This document shows, piece by piece, positions 47,177 to 54,847 of a stretch of DNA of 60,363 bases. Below the pieces are notes generated by a model. It was given only the letters and a program-made list of their open reading frames with translations. It ran no database searches and was not told the origin of the DNA. This DNA comes from Bacillota bacterium (GTDB taxonomy: Bacteria > Bacillota > Clostridia > Christensenellales > CAG-138). Within the stretch, counting starts at the first letter, position 1. Each line of letters opens with the position of its first letter. The translations under genes were made by a program, and so were the position numbers. The stretch covers positions 1-60,363 of the forward strand of contig JAEEKE010000089.1 of the NCBI GenBank assembly GCA_016282255.1, given 5' to 3'.

Positions 47177-48061
47177 TCAAAGCGTGCCCGCGCTCAGCAG
47201 CACCAGCGCCGCGGCGCCGAACAGCTCGCCGAGCGAGAGCGCAAAGCCCGAGATATCGCCGTTCATGCCCTTAAGGTCTTTGTAGCCGATCAGGCAGAAG
47301 AGAAAGTATGCCGCAGCCGTCACGGACGGGGCGAGCCCCGAAAGCCCGAAGAGGACCGCGGGCACTGCGGCTACGAGCACCAGCATGATGATGAGCGCCA
47401 AAATATGCCCGCGCACGGGTCTCCCGGCATTGGCCATCCCGGCATACTGGCTGGTCTGCATGGGCCGGAGCTTAAGTACCGCCAGCCCCGCAGCGGCGCG
47501 GGAGGCGACGGGTATCAGCGCGAGCGACAGCAGGAATGCGAGCTTCGGCATCGGGATCAGCCCATACCGAACGGACGGCGCGGCGGGCTTTGAAAGCATT
47601 TCACTTAGTTTATCTGTGCCGATCCCGGTCAGAAGCGCACCGGGGTCGACCGAGGCAGCTTTCTTTGCGGAAAGGAAGACCGCGAACTGCGCCAGCATCA
47701 GCAGCACGAGGCAGATGACGCCGAATGCGCCCGCGTGGGGGTCCTTCAAAATCCTTCGCCGTTCCTCAAGCGGGCGGCGGGAGAGCATCGCGTCACAGAC
47801 GTCGGTGTAGCCGTCAAGATGTATAAAGCCCGTGACCGCCCAGGGCAGGGCCGCAAGCAGCAGCGCGGCCAGCGGGGCGGGCAGGCGGATGAGATCGACG
47901 AGCCACGCAATAAGCGCCCACAGCCCTCCGACGATGACGCCCACGAGCGGCAGACACACGAGCATCCGCCCTCGCGAATCTTCGTCCCATTTCGGGAAGG
48001 GGCAGGGCAGCGCCAGAAACATGCCCCAGGCCATGAAAAACGCGTAGAACCAAGCCTTCAT
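47177..48061 (-). CDS. cobS: Adenosylcobinamide-GDP ribazoletransferase (cobalamin synthase)
   Basis: 294 residues from the ATG at 48061, where GGGAGG lies 7 bases upstream. Multi-pass membrane enzyme that joins adenosylcobinamide-GDP and alpha-ribazole. LPCPFPKWDEDSRGRMLVCL near 17-36, TGFIHLDGYTDVCDAMLSRR and RRILKDPHAGAFGVICLVLL are the conserved family segments with the metal-binding Asp residues (DGYTDVCDA). It sits between cobU and the short CobU-like gene. Confidence 0.94.
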   Translation of the reverse strand: MKAWFYAFFMAWGMFLALPCPFPKWDEDSRGRMLVCLPLVGVIVGGLWALIAWLVDLIRLPAPLAALLLAALPWAVTGFIHLDGYTDVCDAMLSRRPLEERRRILKDPHAGAFGVICLVLLMLAQFAVFLSAKKAASVDPGALLTGIGTDKLSEMLSKPAAPSVRYGLIPMPKLAFLLSLALIPVASRAAAGLAVLKLRPMQTSQYAGMANAGRPVRGHILALIIMLVLVAAVPAVLFGLSGLAPSVTAAAYFLFCLIGYKDLKGMNGDISGFALSLGELFGAAALVLLSAGTL

Positions 48062-48062
48062 T

Positions 48063-48647
48063 TCATCCTCCCGCCGGGTCAAGCATGCCCGGATCGCCTT
48101 TAATAAGCTTCGCTTCGCCGCAGCTGACCTCGAGCACGGCGTTGAATTCGGCCGCGAGCCGCCGGAGTACCCCCGCATAGCCGCGCATCCAGAGTTCGGT
48201 AAGCTCCTCATTTCCGTCGCCGGCGCGGAAAACGTCGTCCGCGACCGCGATAAAGCATTGAACACCGCCTGAAAGCGCAAGCAGTCCGCTTGCCGCGCTC
48301 TCCTCCGCCCGGGAGGCAAGCGCTTTTTTATCGCCTCCGGCAAACAGCAGCCTTCCGTATTCGCCGGAGAAGAGCTCGTTGGTAAACAGCGCCGTCACGC
48401 TGTCGAAGAGCACTGTTGAGGCGGGGTCGGGCTTCGGCGCGCTGCCGAGCATACGGCTGCATTCCACGGTCTCAAAGCCCCAGCCTGCGCGCTCCTCCCG
48501 GTGCTTTTTTATCCTTTCAAGGTCCTCGCCGTCGGTCGGTTCCATCGTCGCCCAATAGATGAGCGGCCCGCGCGCATGCGCTTTCGCGATGCGCTGGGCG
48601 AGCATGCTCTTGCCGCTCTTGCTCCCGCCTGTTATCAGCAGCCTCAT
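48063..48647 (-). CDS. cobU: Adenosylcobinamide kinase/adenosylcobinamide-phosphate guanylyltransferase
   Basis: 194 residues from the ATG at 48647 (AAAGGGG upstream). LLITGGSKSGKSMLAQRIA is the P-loop at 3-21. YWATMEPTDGEDLERIKKHR holds the guanylylated region, though the canonical His is seen within KKHREERAGW. The enzyme phosphorylates adenosylcobinamide and transfers GMP to it. The gene ends one base before cobS starts. It follows cobT by 19 bases. Confidence 0.88.
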   Translation of the reverse strand: MRLLITGGSKSGKSMLAQRIAKAHARGPLIYWATMEPTDGEDLERIKKHREERAGWGFETVECSRMLGSAPKPDPASTVLFDSVTALFTNELFSGEYGRLLFAGGDKKALASRAEESAASGLLALSGGVQCFIAVADDVFRAGDGNEELTELWMRGYAGVLRRLAAEFNAVLEVSCGEAKLIKGDPGMLDPAGG

Positions 48648-48666
48648 ATGAACCCCTTTCCCGGCG

Positions 48667-49752
48667 TCAAAAGCCGCTCTTTCGCAGCTCCTCAAGATAG
48701 CCGTCGTCGATCGCGGCCTCGTCAAAGGTCGCCATGGAGCTCATCGCGGCGCAGGCCGCGCGCATTATCTGAAATGCGAGCGGGCAGCCGCTGCCCTCGC
48801 CGAGGCGCATATCGAGACTGAGCATGGGGGAGAGGCCGAGCTCCGCGTAGACTGCCGCGCAGCCCCGCTCCTTGGAAGCGTGGGAGAGGAACAGATGATC
48901 CTTAACGGCGGGGCAGAGCCTCACCGCCGCAAGCGCCGCCACGACCGAGATAAACCCGTCCGCGACCGCGGGGATGCGATAAAGCGCTGCGCCGAGGAAC
49001 GCGCCGGTCATTGCGGCGATGTCGAAGCCGCCGACCTTTGAGATAACGTCGATCGGGTCGCCGCTGTCGGGAGCGTTGACCGCGAGCGCGCGCTCGATGA
49101 CCTCGATCTTATGTGCGAGCCCGCCGCTCGGCAGCCCGCTGCCATAGCCCGTCACCTCGTGTGCGGGCAGGCCCGTGAGCGCCGCGAGCACGGCCGCGGA
49201 GGTCGTGGTGTTGCCTATGCCCATCTCGCCGATGCCGACGGCCGAAACGCCATGGAGCGCGGCTTCCTTCACGGCTTCCATGCCGATCCCGATCGCCCTA
49301 ACGCAGTTTTCGCGGCTCATGGCGGGCCCGAGCATGATGTCGTCCGTGCCGCGCGCTATCTTGCGGTCGACGACGCCGCCGCCGACGGTCCCGGCGTTGA
49401 TGCCCACGTCGAAGACGCGGATCCCGTCCCCGAAATACGAGGCGATCGCGCTCATGCCGGTCCTGTGCTTCGTCATGTTGACCGCCTGCTGCAGAGTGAC
49501 GTACTGGGGCGTTATCGCCACGCCCTCGGCCACCACGCCGTTGTCCGCCGCGAACACGAGCACGCGGCAGTTTTCAAGCCCGTTTATGACCCTTCCGGTC
49601 ACGCCCGCAAGGCGGATCGAGATCTCCTCAAGCTTCCCAAGGCTGTGCGGGGGCTTGGCGAGCGAGGTCTGCCGCGCTTCGGCCGCCTTCATCGCCTCGC
49701 CGTCCGCGGGACGGATCGCCCTTATCAGTTCATTAAGCTCAGCTTCTCTCAT
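48667..49752 (-). CDS. cobT: Nicotinate-nucleotide-dimethylbenzimidazole phosphoribosyltransferase
   Basis: 361 residues from the ATG at 49752; an in-frame ATG at 49773 lies inside the upstream gene and has no ribosome binding site. It activates the lower ligand base of cobamides to its alpha-riboside phosphate. KPPHSLGKLEEISIRLAG, VFAADNGVVAEGVAITPQYV, GEMGIGNTTTSAAVLAALTG and HLFLSHASKERGC are the standard motifs. It starts one base after the TIM-barrel gene stop, so the genes are coupled. Confidence 0.96.
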   Translation of the reverse strand: MREAELNELIRAIRPADGEAMKAAEARQTSLAKPPHSLGKLEEISIRLAGVTGRVINGLENCRVLVFAADNGVVAEGVAITPQYVTLQQAVNMTKHRTGMSAIASYFGDGIRVFDVGINAGTVGGGVVDRKIARGTDDIMLGPAMSRENCVRAIGIGMEAVKEAALHGVSAVGIGEMGIGNTTTSAAVLAALTGLPAHEVTGYGSGLPSGGLAHKIEVIERALAVNAPDSGDPIDVISKVGGFDIAAMTGAFLGAALYRIPAVADGFISVVAALAAVRLCPAVKDHLFLSHASKERGCAAVYAELGLSPMLSLDMRLGEGSGCPLAFQIMRAACAAMSSMATFDEAAIDDGYLEELRKSGF

Positions 49753-49753
49753 T

Positions 49754-50533
49754 TCACAGGAATCCTTTTTCATAGAGCCAGTTTATCGAGGCTTCGCAGT
49801 GCATGTTCTCTATCGTAAAGCTCGCATTGGGGCAGCTTTCGGAAATCGTCAGCAGCACTTCCTCCATCGGCACCGTGCCCTCGCCGAGCGGCGAATGCAG
49901 GTCCTTTTCGCCGAGGTTGTTGTGGATATGCACGTGCGAAAGCCGGGAGGCCATCGGCGCGATCCATTCAAGCGGCGGGACCTTCGAAACGCCGCAGTTC
50001 GCGTGGCCGACGTCGAGGCAGAGCGAGAGGCGCGGATCGTTGACCTCCCCGACTATTTCGGCCAGCAGGTCGGGCGAGGGCTCCATCACGTTCTCGAGCA
50101 TCAGCTCGACTCCTGTCAGCATCGCTTCGTTCTCGCGCAGGAAGCGCTTCCAGAAGCCGATGCTTTCCGAAACGAAGTATTCGGGGAAGTATACCTCCGG
50201 GATAAAGCCCCCGTGGATCACTATCCTTTTTATGCCGAGCCTTTCGGCGATGCGTATCGACTGGCGGTAGCGGCTCGCCGCAAGCTCCCGGGCCCTGGGG
50301 TCTATCGCGCAGGGCGCCAGCTCCGCAAACGGCGCGTGGAATACGGCTCTTTCGATCCCCTCCATGCGCTCGCGGCAGAAGGCGACCGTTTTCTCAAGCT
50401 CGCGGTCGATCCTCTGCGCCCAGCAGAAATCCGCGATCTCCAGCCCCGCGCCGCAGCGAAGGGCCTCCTCGCGGCAGTCGTCCGCCGTGGTCGAGATAAA
50501 CAGCCTTTTTGCCATGCTTTCACGCATCGTCAT
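49754..50533 (-). CDS. TIM-barrel sugar-phosphate isomerase/endonuclease IV-like protein
   Basis: 259 residues. VELMLENVMEPSPDLLAEIV, LSLCLDVGHANC and SHVHIHNNLGEKDLH give the Glu, Asp and His metal ligands of the AP-endonuclease-2/xylose isomerase-like fold. IKRIVIHGGFIPE is an inner strand with another His. The substrate is unknown. The gene opens the cob operon and is coupled to cobT, which hints at a role around the lower ligand or ribose; this is inference. Start at 50533 or 50527 is possible. A promoter candidate lies at 50579. Confidence 0.82.
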   Translation of the reverse strand: MTMRESMAKRLFISTTADDCREEALRCGAGLEIADFCWAQRIDRELEKTVAFCRERMEGIERAVFHAPFAELAPCAIDPRARELAASRYRQSIRIAERLGIKRIVIHGGFIPEVYFPEYFVSESIGFWKRFLRENEAMLTGVELMLENVMEPSPDLLAEIVGEVNDPRLSLCLDVGHANCGVSKVPPLEWIAPMASRLSHVHIHNNLGEKDLHSPLGEGTVPMEEVLLTISESCPNASFTIENMHCEASINWLYEKGFL

Positions 50534-50578
50534 CGCCGCCTTTCGTCACTTTTATAAGAAATACTTCTCTTATAAACG

Positions 50579-50607
50579 ATAATACCACACGGCCGCCTCA
50601 AACGCAA
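50579..50607 (-). promoter_or_regulatory. Possible promoter of the cob operon
   Basis: On the minus strand TTGCGT (50607-50602) and TATTAT (50584-50579) are 17 bases apart, 46 bases upstream. No cobalamin riboswitch is visible between it and the gene. Confidence 0.5.
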
Positions 50608-50613
50608 GCAGGG

Positions 50614-50769
50614 TCAGCCGTCATACCTGCGCAGCCTTTCCTTTTCGCGTTCGCGGCGGTATTTCTTCTTATCCTCGAAGACGGCCGGGCGCGGCAGCCT
50701 TTCGCGTTCCTTCCCGCGAAGCGCGGCCAGCCTCTTTAAAAGCTTTTTCGTGCGGGCGTCCTTCTTCAC
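50614..50769 (-). CDS. Small highly basic protein, GTG start
   Basis: 51 residues, about two fifths of them Lys or Arg. It begins MKKDARTKKLLKRLAALRGK and ends EREKERLRRYDG, so it should be one or two long charged helices, possibly nucleic-acid or ribosome binding. The start is GTG at 50769 with AAGGAGGT upstream, and a consensus promoter lies at 50798-50826, which strongly support a real gene despite its size. No family is recognised. Confidence 0.7.
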   Translation of the reverse strand: MKKDARTKKLLKRLAALRGKERERLPRPAVFEDKKKYRREREKERLRRYDG

Positions 50770-50797
50770 GGCGCACCTCCTTATCCGTTATGAATCA

Positions 50798-50826
50798 AGC
50801 ATAATCATCATGCGGCGCTTTGTCAA
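50798..50826 (-). promoter_or_regulatory. Sigma-A promoter of the 51-residue gene
   Basis: On the minus strand TTGACA (50826-50821) and TATGCT (50803-50798) are 17 bases apart, 28 bases upstream of the GTG. Confidence 0.75.
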
Positions 50827-50864
50827 GAAAAATGCGGCTTTCACATTATATTTCGGCTCCGCTA

Positions 50865-50893
50865 TTGCATTTTCGCGGCAAATGTTGTAAAAC
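50865..50893 (+). promoter_or_regulatory. Sigma-A promoter of the PduL-like gene
   Basis: TTGCAT at 50865 and TAAAAC at 50888 with a 17-base spacer, 72 bases before the ATG. Confidence 0.6.
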
Positions 50894-50965
50894 AATAGCT
50901 GTAGAAACCGTCCGGAGAGGGGCCGCACCCGCCGCGCGGACAATAAACTCATAAGGAGAAATACC

Positions 50966-51547
50966 ATGGATTTCATCGTTGAAGTTTCCGCACGCCATGT
51001 GCATCTCACCCAGGAGCACGTAGAGGCTCTGTTCGGCGAGGGTCACGAGCTGACCTTCGACCGCCCCCTTTCCCAGCCCGGCCAGTTCCTCAGCAAGGAA
51101 AAGGTCACCATCAAGAACGGCGACCGCAAGATCGAGCGTGTTTCCATCCTCGGGCCCGTCCGCAAGGCGTCCCAGGTCGAGGTCTCCAAGACCGATTCCG
51201 TCGCGCTCCGCGCCGAGGGCTTCATCCGCGAGAGCGGCGATCTTGAAGGCACCGCACCCATCGAGATCGAGGGTCCCGAAGGCAGCATCATGCTCGAGCA
51301 GGGCCTGATCATCGCCAAGCGCCATATCCACATGACCCCCGAGCAGGCCGAGGAAGCCGGCCTCAAGGATAAGGACGTCGTCTCCGTCGCGGTCAACACC
51401 CCCGAGCGCAGGACCGTCTTCGGCGACGTCGTGGTCCGCGTCAGCGATAAGTTCTCCCTTGCGATGCATATCGATACCGACGAAGCCAACGGCGCCAACG
51501 TTCCCAGGAACGGCTGCCCCGGCCATATCGTCGAGGTCGAGTTCTGA
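50966..51547 (+). CDS. pduL: PduL-type phosphate acyltransferase
   Basis: 193 residues. VEVSARHVHLTQEHVEALFG near 5-24 and IIAKRHIHMTPEQAEEAGL near 114-132 are the paired His motifs that hold the two zinc ions in PduL. The enzyme exchanges CoA for phosphate on acetyl- or propionyl-CoA and replaces Pta in many Firmicutes. No microcompartment shell genes are nearby and no encapsulation peptide stands out at the N-terminus, so a cytoplasmic acetate or propionate role is likely. A strong terminator follows. Confidence 0.92.
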   Translation: MDFIVEVSARHVHLTQEHVEALFGEGHELTFDRPLSQPGQFLSKEKVTIKNGDRKIERVSILGPVRKASQVEVSKTDSVALRAEGFIRESGDLEGTAPIEIEGPEGSIMLEQGLIIAKRHIHMTPEQAEEAGLKDKDVVSVAVNTPERRTVFGDVVVRVSDKFSLAMHIDTDEANGANVPRNGCPGHIVEVEF

Positions 51548-51558
51548 TCGTAACAATC

Positions 51559-51590
51559 AAAAAAGCCGCTTTGCGGCTTTTTTGCGTTTT
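51559..51590 (+). terminator. Terminator after pduL
   Basis: AAAAAAGCCGC pairs with GCGGCTTTTTT around TTT. The palindromic flanks let it serve the convergent Cys-rich gene as well. Confidence 0.9.
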
Positions 51591-51597
51591 TGGATCG

Positions 51598-51777
51598 TTA
51601 TTCCGTTTTCTTCCTCTGGCAGCTGCCGCTCATCGGGCAGGTGGAGCATCCGCAGCCGCAGGAGGAGCGCCCGGTCCTCCTGTCGCGGATCATTTTGACG
51701 ATTATAAGCGCTGTGATCAGGACCAGCGCAAGCACCACAGCGAGCGTCGTCCAGTTTTCCTTGAGCCAATTGAGCAT
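51598..51777 (-). CDS. FeoB-associated Cys-rich membrane protein type
   Basis: 59 residues from the ATG at 51777 (GGAGGG upstream). One membrane helix (about 10-29) is followed by a basic stretch and CGCGCSTCPMSGSC, which fits the small FeoB-associated Cys-rich family. Members usually lie next to feoB and may help ferrous iron transport; no feo gene is in this window. A promoter lies at 51803. Confidence 0.8.
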   Translation of the reverse strand: MLNWLKENWTTLAVVLALVLITALIIVKMIRDRRTGRSSCGCGCSTCPMSGSCQRKKTE

Positions 51778-51802
51778 AGCGATACCCTCCTTCTTTAACT
51801 TT

Positions 51803-51831
51803 ATTATATTATGCGCAGGCCCCACAGTCAA
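51803..51831 (-). promoter_or_regulatory. Sigma-A promoter of the Cys-rich membrane gene
   Basis: On the minus strand TTGACT (51831-51826) and TATAAT (51808-51803) are 17 bases apart, 25 bases upstream of the ATG. Confidence 0.75.
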
Positions 51832-51889
51832 TACCGGCCGTGCAGGACGAAAACCGCAAAATATATCTGCAAAACCTTGAAAAAGGGGG

Positions 51890-51917
51890 TTGACAATCCG
51901 AAAAAACCGGCTATAAT
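51890..51917 (+). promoter_or_regulatory. Sigma-A promoter of tRNA-Lys
   Basis: TTGACA at 51890 and TATAAT at 51912 with a 16-base spacer, 84 bases before the mature tRNA. Confidence 0.75.
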
Positions 51918-52001
51918 AGTCTATGCGCTTTGAAGAGAGCGTTTGAATTACGGAGCCCCACTGCAAGTGAACAGCGTTAGCGAAGCGGTTCCGGTGCATA
52001 T

Positions 52002-52077
52002 GCACCTTTAGCTCAGTTGGTAGAGCACCTGACTCTTAATCAGGGTGTCCAGGGTTCGAGCCCCTGAAGGTGTACCA
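52002..52077 (+). tRNA. tRNA-Lys (CTT)
   Basis: 76 bases including encoded CCA. The acceptor GCACCTT pairs with AAGGTGT (G-U at the first pair). The anticodon stem TGACT/AGGGT is imperfect but holds the loop CTCTTAA, giving anticodon CTT. The T-arm is AGGGTTCGAGCCCCT. A long terminator hairpin begins at the next base. Confidence 0.94.
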
Positions 52078-52121
52078 GATAAAATACGGCATCCCCATTT
52101 GGGGATGCCGTATTTTATCAT
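52078..52121 (+). terminator. Terminator directly after tRNA-Lys
   Basis: A 19-base perfect stem (GATAAAATACGGCATCCCC with its complement) around ATTT, ending in TATTTTATC. Confidence 0.92.
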
Positions 52122-52302
52122 TGATCACACACCGAAGGGGCGAGAAAAAAGCGCCCGTCCATCCAGTGGATGAATCAGACGGGCGCGCTGCCCGAAGCTG
52201 TGCGAACGCGAGTGAGCGGATCTAGACGAGCCCCTGAAGGAGTACTTGATCACACACCGAAGGGGCTCGAAAAAGCCGGCGCTTCCAGTGAATATTGAAG
52301 CC
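52121..52302 (+). repeat. Two tRNA-Lys-tailed hairpin units, the second truncated
   Basis: TTGATCACACACCGAAGGGGC occurs at 52121 and again at 52246, a period of 125. The first unit contains hairpin A (52151-52186, GCGCCCGTC/GACGGGCGC with apical CAGTG at 52164) and a hairpin B region with GTGCGAACGCGAGTGAGCGG. It ends with CGAGCCCCTGAAGGAGTAC (52227-52245), a one-mismatch copy of the tRNA-Lys 3' end without CCA. The second unit opens with GAAGGGGCTCGAA, the exact complement of the T-arm, has a hairpin with CAGTG at 52286, and then stops. The design matches the tRNA-Leu array at 37788. Confidence 0.8.
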
Positions 52303-52670
52303 GTTCTCCACTCCCCTTACCTGCACTCTTTTTCTTTCAAGAACTCTGTCACAGATCATTGACAAACCAACAAAATCGTCTTTTTTGTCATTGTTAGTCA
52401 GGTGCTGGAAAGAAAGGCGCTTATTCGCGGTTTTTGCAAAGAACGGCCCTCTTTCCTTCTTTCTCAACCGCCCGCGCCCTGTGCGCTGTCCTTTTCAATT
52501 TGAAAGAGAAATGATGCTCATTTTTGATACCTTTTTCGGCCTTTGCGCAATTTAAATATATATTCGTTTTCGCTTGACTTCCTTTGATTAATATGCAAAA
52601 ATGTACTTACCGAAACAGGCCTGTTTTTGCTTGAGGCAGGCCGAAAAATACAATGCTCAGGAGGCAATCC
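52303..52670 (+). promoter_or_regulatory. AT-rich leader region of glnA
   Basis: No credible gene is seen. The stretch is clearly more AT-rich than its surroundings. TTGACT at 52574 could be a -35 element, but no good -10 follows at the right distance. GGCCTG at 52618 pairs with CAGGCC at 52637, a leader hairpin just before the glnA ribosome binding site. I could not convince myself of a glutamine riboswitch. Confidence 0.4.
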
Positions 52671-54098
52671 ATGCTGTTTGAAACCATTGAACAGGCCAAG
52701 GAATTCATCCTTGACAACGACATTGAGATGGTCGATTTCAAAATGACCGATATCGACGGCCGCTGGCGTCATATCACGATCCCCGCAGAGCGCTTCACCG
52801 AAGATACCATGAAATACGGCATCGGCTTCGACGGCTCCAACTACGGCTATGCGCCCGTCGAAAACAGCGATATGGTCTTTATTCCGGACCTCTCCACCGC
52901 CGCTGTCGATCCCTTCTCCGACGTGCCGACCCTCGTCATGGGCGGCGACGCGATGATCATCGCCCGTCCCGAGAACCGTCCGTTCGATCAGTACCCCCGC
53001 AACGTCGTCAAGCGCGCGGTCGAGTTCATGAAGGAATGCGGCATCGCCGACGAGATGATCATCGGGCCCGAGTTCGAGTTCAACGTGTTCGACGACGTCC
53101 GCTTCATCACCCGTCCCGAGCGCGTCACCTGCGAGATCGACACCGAAGAGGGCGATTGGAACACCGAGAACACCGGCGACGGCTACTCCAACCGTCACCA
53201 CGGCGGCTACCATATGGAGGTGCCGCAGGACCGTTACTACAATCTCCGCAGCCGCATGTGCCTGCTGATGGACGATTGGGGCGTCAAGGTCAAGTATCAT
53301 CATCACGAGGTCGGCGGCCCCGGCCAGCTCGAGATCGAGGTCGAGCTCGACGACGTCGTCAGGATGGCCGACAACACGATGGTCATCAAGCACATCATCC
53401 GCAACGCCGCGTTTGAGGACGGCTGCACCGCCACCTTCATGCCCAAGGCCATGGTCGGCGAGGCCGGCAACGGCATGCACGTGCATATGCTGCTCACCAA
53501 GGACGGCAAGCCCCTCTTCTACGATGAGCACGGCTATGCCCAGCTCTCCAAGCTCGCCCACAATTTCATGGGCGGTCTGCTCAAGCATGCCAAGTCCCTC
53601 TGCGGCATCACCAACCCCTCCACCAACAGCTTCAAGCGCCTTGTGCCCGGCTTCGAGGCTCCCGTGACCATCGGCTACGCCACCGCGAACCGCAGCGCCG
53701 TCATCCGCATCCCCGCATATGCCAAGAGCCCCATGGCCAAGCGCTTCGAGCTTCGCAATCCCGACGCGACCTGCAACCCGTACTACGCCTACGCGGCGAT
53801 CCTGATGGCGGGTCTCGACGGCGTCATCAACGAGATCGATCCCTCCGTCTGCGGCTGGGGTCCCTACGACTTCAACCTCTTCGATCTGCCCGAGGAGGAG
53901 AAGAAAAAGATCGACAGCCTGCCCACCTCGCTCGACGAGGCGCTGGACGCGCTCGAGGCCGATCACGAGTACCTCACCCGCGGCGGCGTGTTCCCCGAGA
54001 GGCTGATCAAGATCTGGATCGACCGCAAGCGCAGGGAAGCCGCAAGGATCAACAGGATCCCGCATCCCGCGGAGTTCGAGCAGTACTACGATCTGTGA
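52671..54098 (+). CDS. glnA: Glutamine synthetase, type I
   Basis: 475 residues from the ATG at 52671, chosen because AGGAGG lies 6 bases upstream; an ATG at 52653 lies before that site. It makes glutamine from glutamate, ammonia and ATP. DFKMTDIDGRWRHITIP and FDGSNYGYAPVENSDM form the N-terminal part, MHVHMLLTKDGKPLF and NPYYAYAAILMAGLDGV lie around the active site. At the position of the E. coli adenylylated Tyr (NLYDLPPEE) this protein has Phe (NLFDLPEEE), so adenylylation control is excluded. A segment around NTENTGDGYSNRHHGGYH lies in the substrate region. Confidence 0.95.
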   Translation: MLFETIEQAKEFILDNDIEMVDFKMTDIDGRWRHITIPAERFTEDTMKYGIGFDGSNYGYAPVENSDMVFIPDLSTAAVDPFSDVPTLVMGGDAMIIARPENRPFDQYPRNVVKRAVEFMKECGIADEMIIGPEFEFNVFDDVRFITRPERVTCEIDTEEGDWNTENTGDGYSNRHHGGYHMEVPQDRYYNLRSRMCLLMDDWGVKVKYHHHEVGGPGQLEIEVELDDVVRMADNTMVIKHIIRNAAFEDGCTATFMPKAMVGEAGNGMHVHMLLTKDGKPLFYDEHGYAQLSKLAHNFMGGLLKHAKSLCGITNPSTNSFKRLVPGFEAPVTIGYATANRSAVIRIPAYAKSPMAKRFELRNPDATCNPYYAYAAILMAGLDGVINEIDPSVCGWGPYDFNLFDLPEEEKKKIDSLPTSLDEALDALEADHEYLTRGGVFPERLIKIWIDRKRREAARINRIPHPAEFEQYYDL

Positions 54099-54114
54099 TA
54101 CCATAAATCAACCG

Positions 54115-54151
54115 AAAAAAGAGCTGTCGTCTTCAAGGGCGGCAGCTCTTA
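54115..54151. terminator. Terminator between glnA and the VanZ-like gene
   Basis: AAGAGCTGTCGTC pairs with GGGCGGCAGCTCTT (G-U pairs included) around TTCAA, with A-rich and T-rich flanks. Confidence 0.8.
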
Positions 54152-54165
54152 TCATATCTATCGGT

Positions 54166-54639
54166 CTATTCGGTCCTTTTGAAAAACAGCCGAAACAGCG
54201 CGTACCCGATCGCGGTCCCCAAAAGGTTCAGCATCAGGTCGTCGATATCCGCATAGCCGCGCAGCGTGAAGAGCTGTGCCAGCTCCACGGCCGTCATTAC
54301 AGCCGCCGCGGCAAGCAGGGTCTTATAAAGCCTGCGGAGCCTTTTAAAGCAGAGCGGCAGGAAGAACCCGAGCGGCACGAACAGCAGCGTGTTCCCGCCC
54401 AGATTGACTATCGCGTAGCGCACCAGCGAGGGCCTGCCGGAGAACAGGCAGCGCAGCTGCGAGCGGACCGTATAGAACGGCACGAAATTGTGATTCTCCC
54501 GTATCAGCTCCCAGTAGGGGCGCGTCAAGTCGTACTGATCGCGCGAAAGCACGAACAGCAGCATCAGCATCACAAAGCCGTATACCGCAAACAGCAGTAT
54601 AGCGATCCTATTTTCAGGCTTTCCGTCCGTTTCCTTCAT
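54166..54639 (-). CDS. VanZ-like membrane protein
   Basis: 157 residues with four hydrophobic segments. NFVPFYTVRSQLR after the first helix, GGNTLLFVPLGFFLPLCFKR in the second, and YADIDDLMLNLLGTAIGYAL in the last are VanZ-family signatures. VanZ proteins are linked to low-level teicoplanin resistance and cell-envelope processes, but most homologues are uncharacterised. GGAGGGG precedes the ATG. A promoter lies at 54665. Confidence 0.88.
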   Translation of the reverse strand: MKETDGKPENRIAILLFAVYGFVMLMLLFVLSRDQYDLTRPYWELIRENHNFVPFYTVRSQLRCLFSGRPSLVRYAIVNLGGNTLLFVPLGFFLPLCFKRLRRLYKTLLAAAAVMTAVELAQLFTLRGYADIDDLMLNLLGTAIGYALFRLFFKRTE

Positions 54640-54664
54640 CCGTTCCCCTCCGTTTTACGTTATA

Positions 54665-54692
54665 ATTATAGCACCGTTTGAAAATGATGCAA
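54665..54692 (-). promoter_or_regulatory. Sigma-A promoter of the VanZ-like gene
   Basis: On the minus strand TTGCAT (54692-54687) and TATAAT (54670-54665) are 16 bases apart. Confidence 0.6.
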
Positions 54693-54718
54693 GAGCGCGA
54701 AGCGCGCTGCCTGAAAAA

Positions 54719-54747
54719 TTGACAGAAGCCGCTTCTTTCTGTATAAT
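54719..54747 (+). promoter_or_regulatory. Consensus sigma-A promoter of the barnase-barstar operon
   Basis: TTGACA at 54719 and TATAAT at 54742 with a 17-base spacer, a full consensus match. It leaves a leader of about 95 bases. Confidence 0.85.
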
Positions 54748-54847
54748 AAATCTATGCGCGGACGGCGAAAAACAGCAAATGCAGCGAAACGCCGCCAAAT
54801 GCTGAAGAAAGCCCGCCCCGCATATCGTCCCGAAGGAAGGTAAACCG

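Noticed and set aside
50534..50613. Possible cobalamin riboswitch before the cob operon
   Set aside because: The gap is only about 80 bases and no B12-box-like conserved segment is seen.
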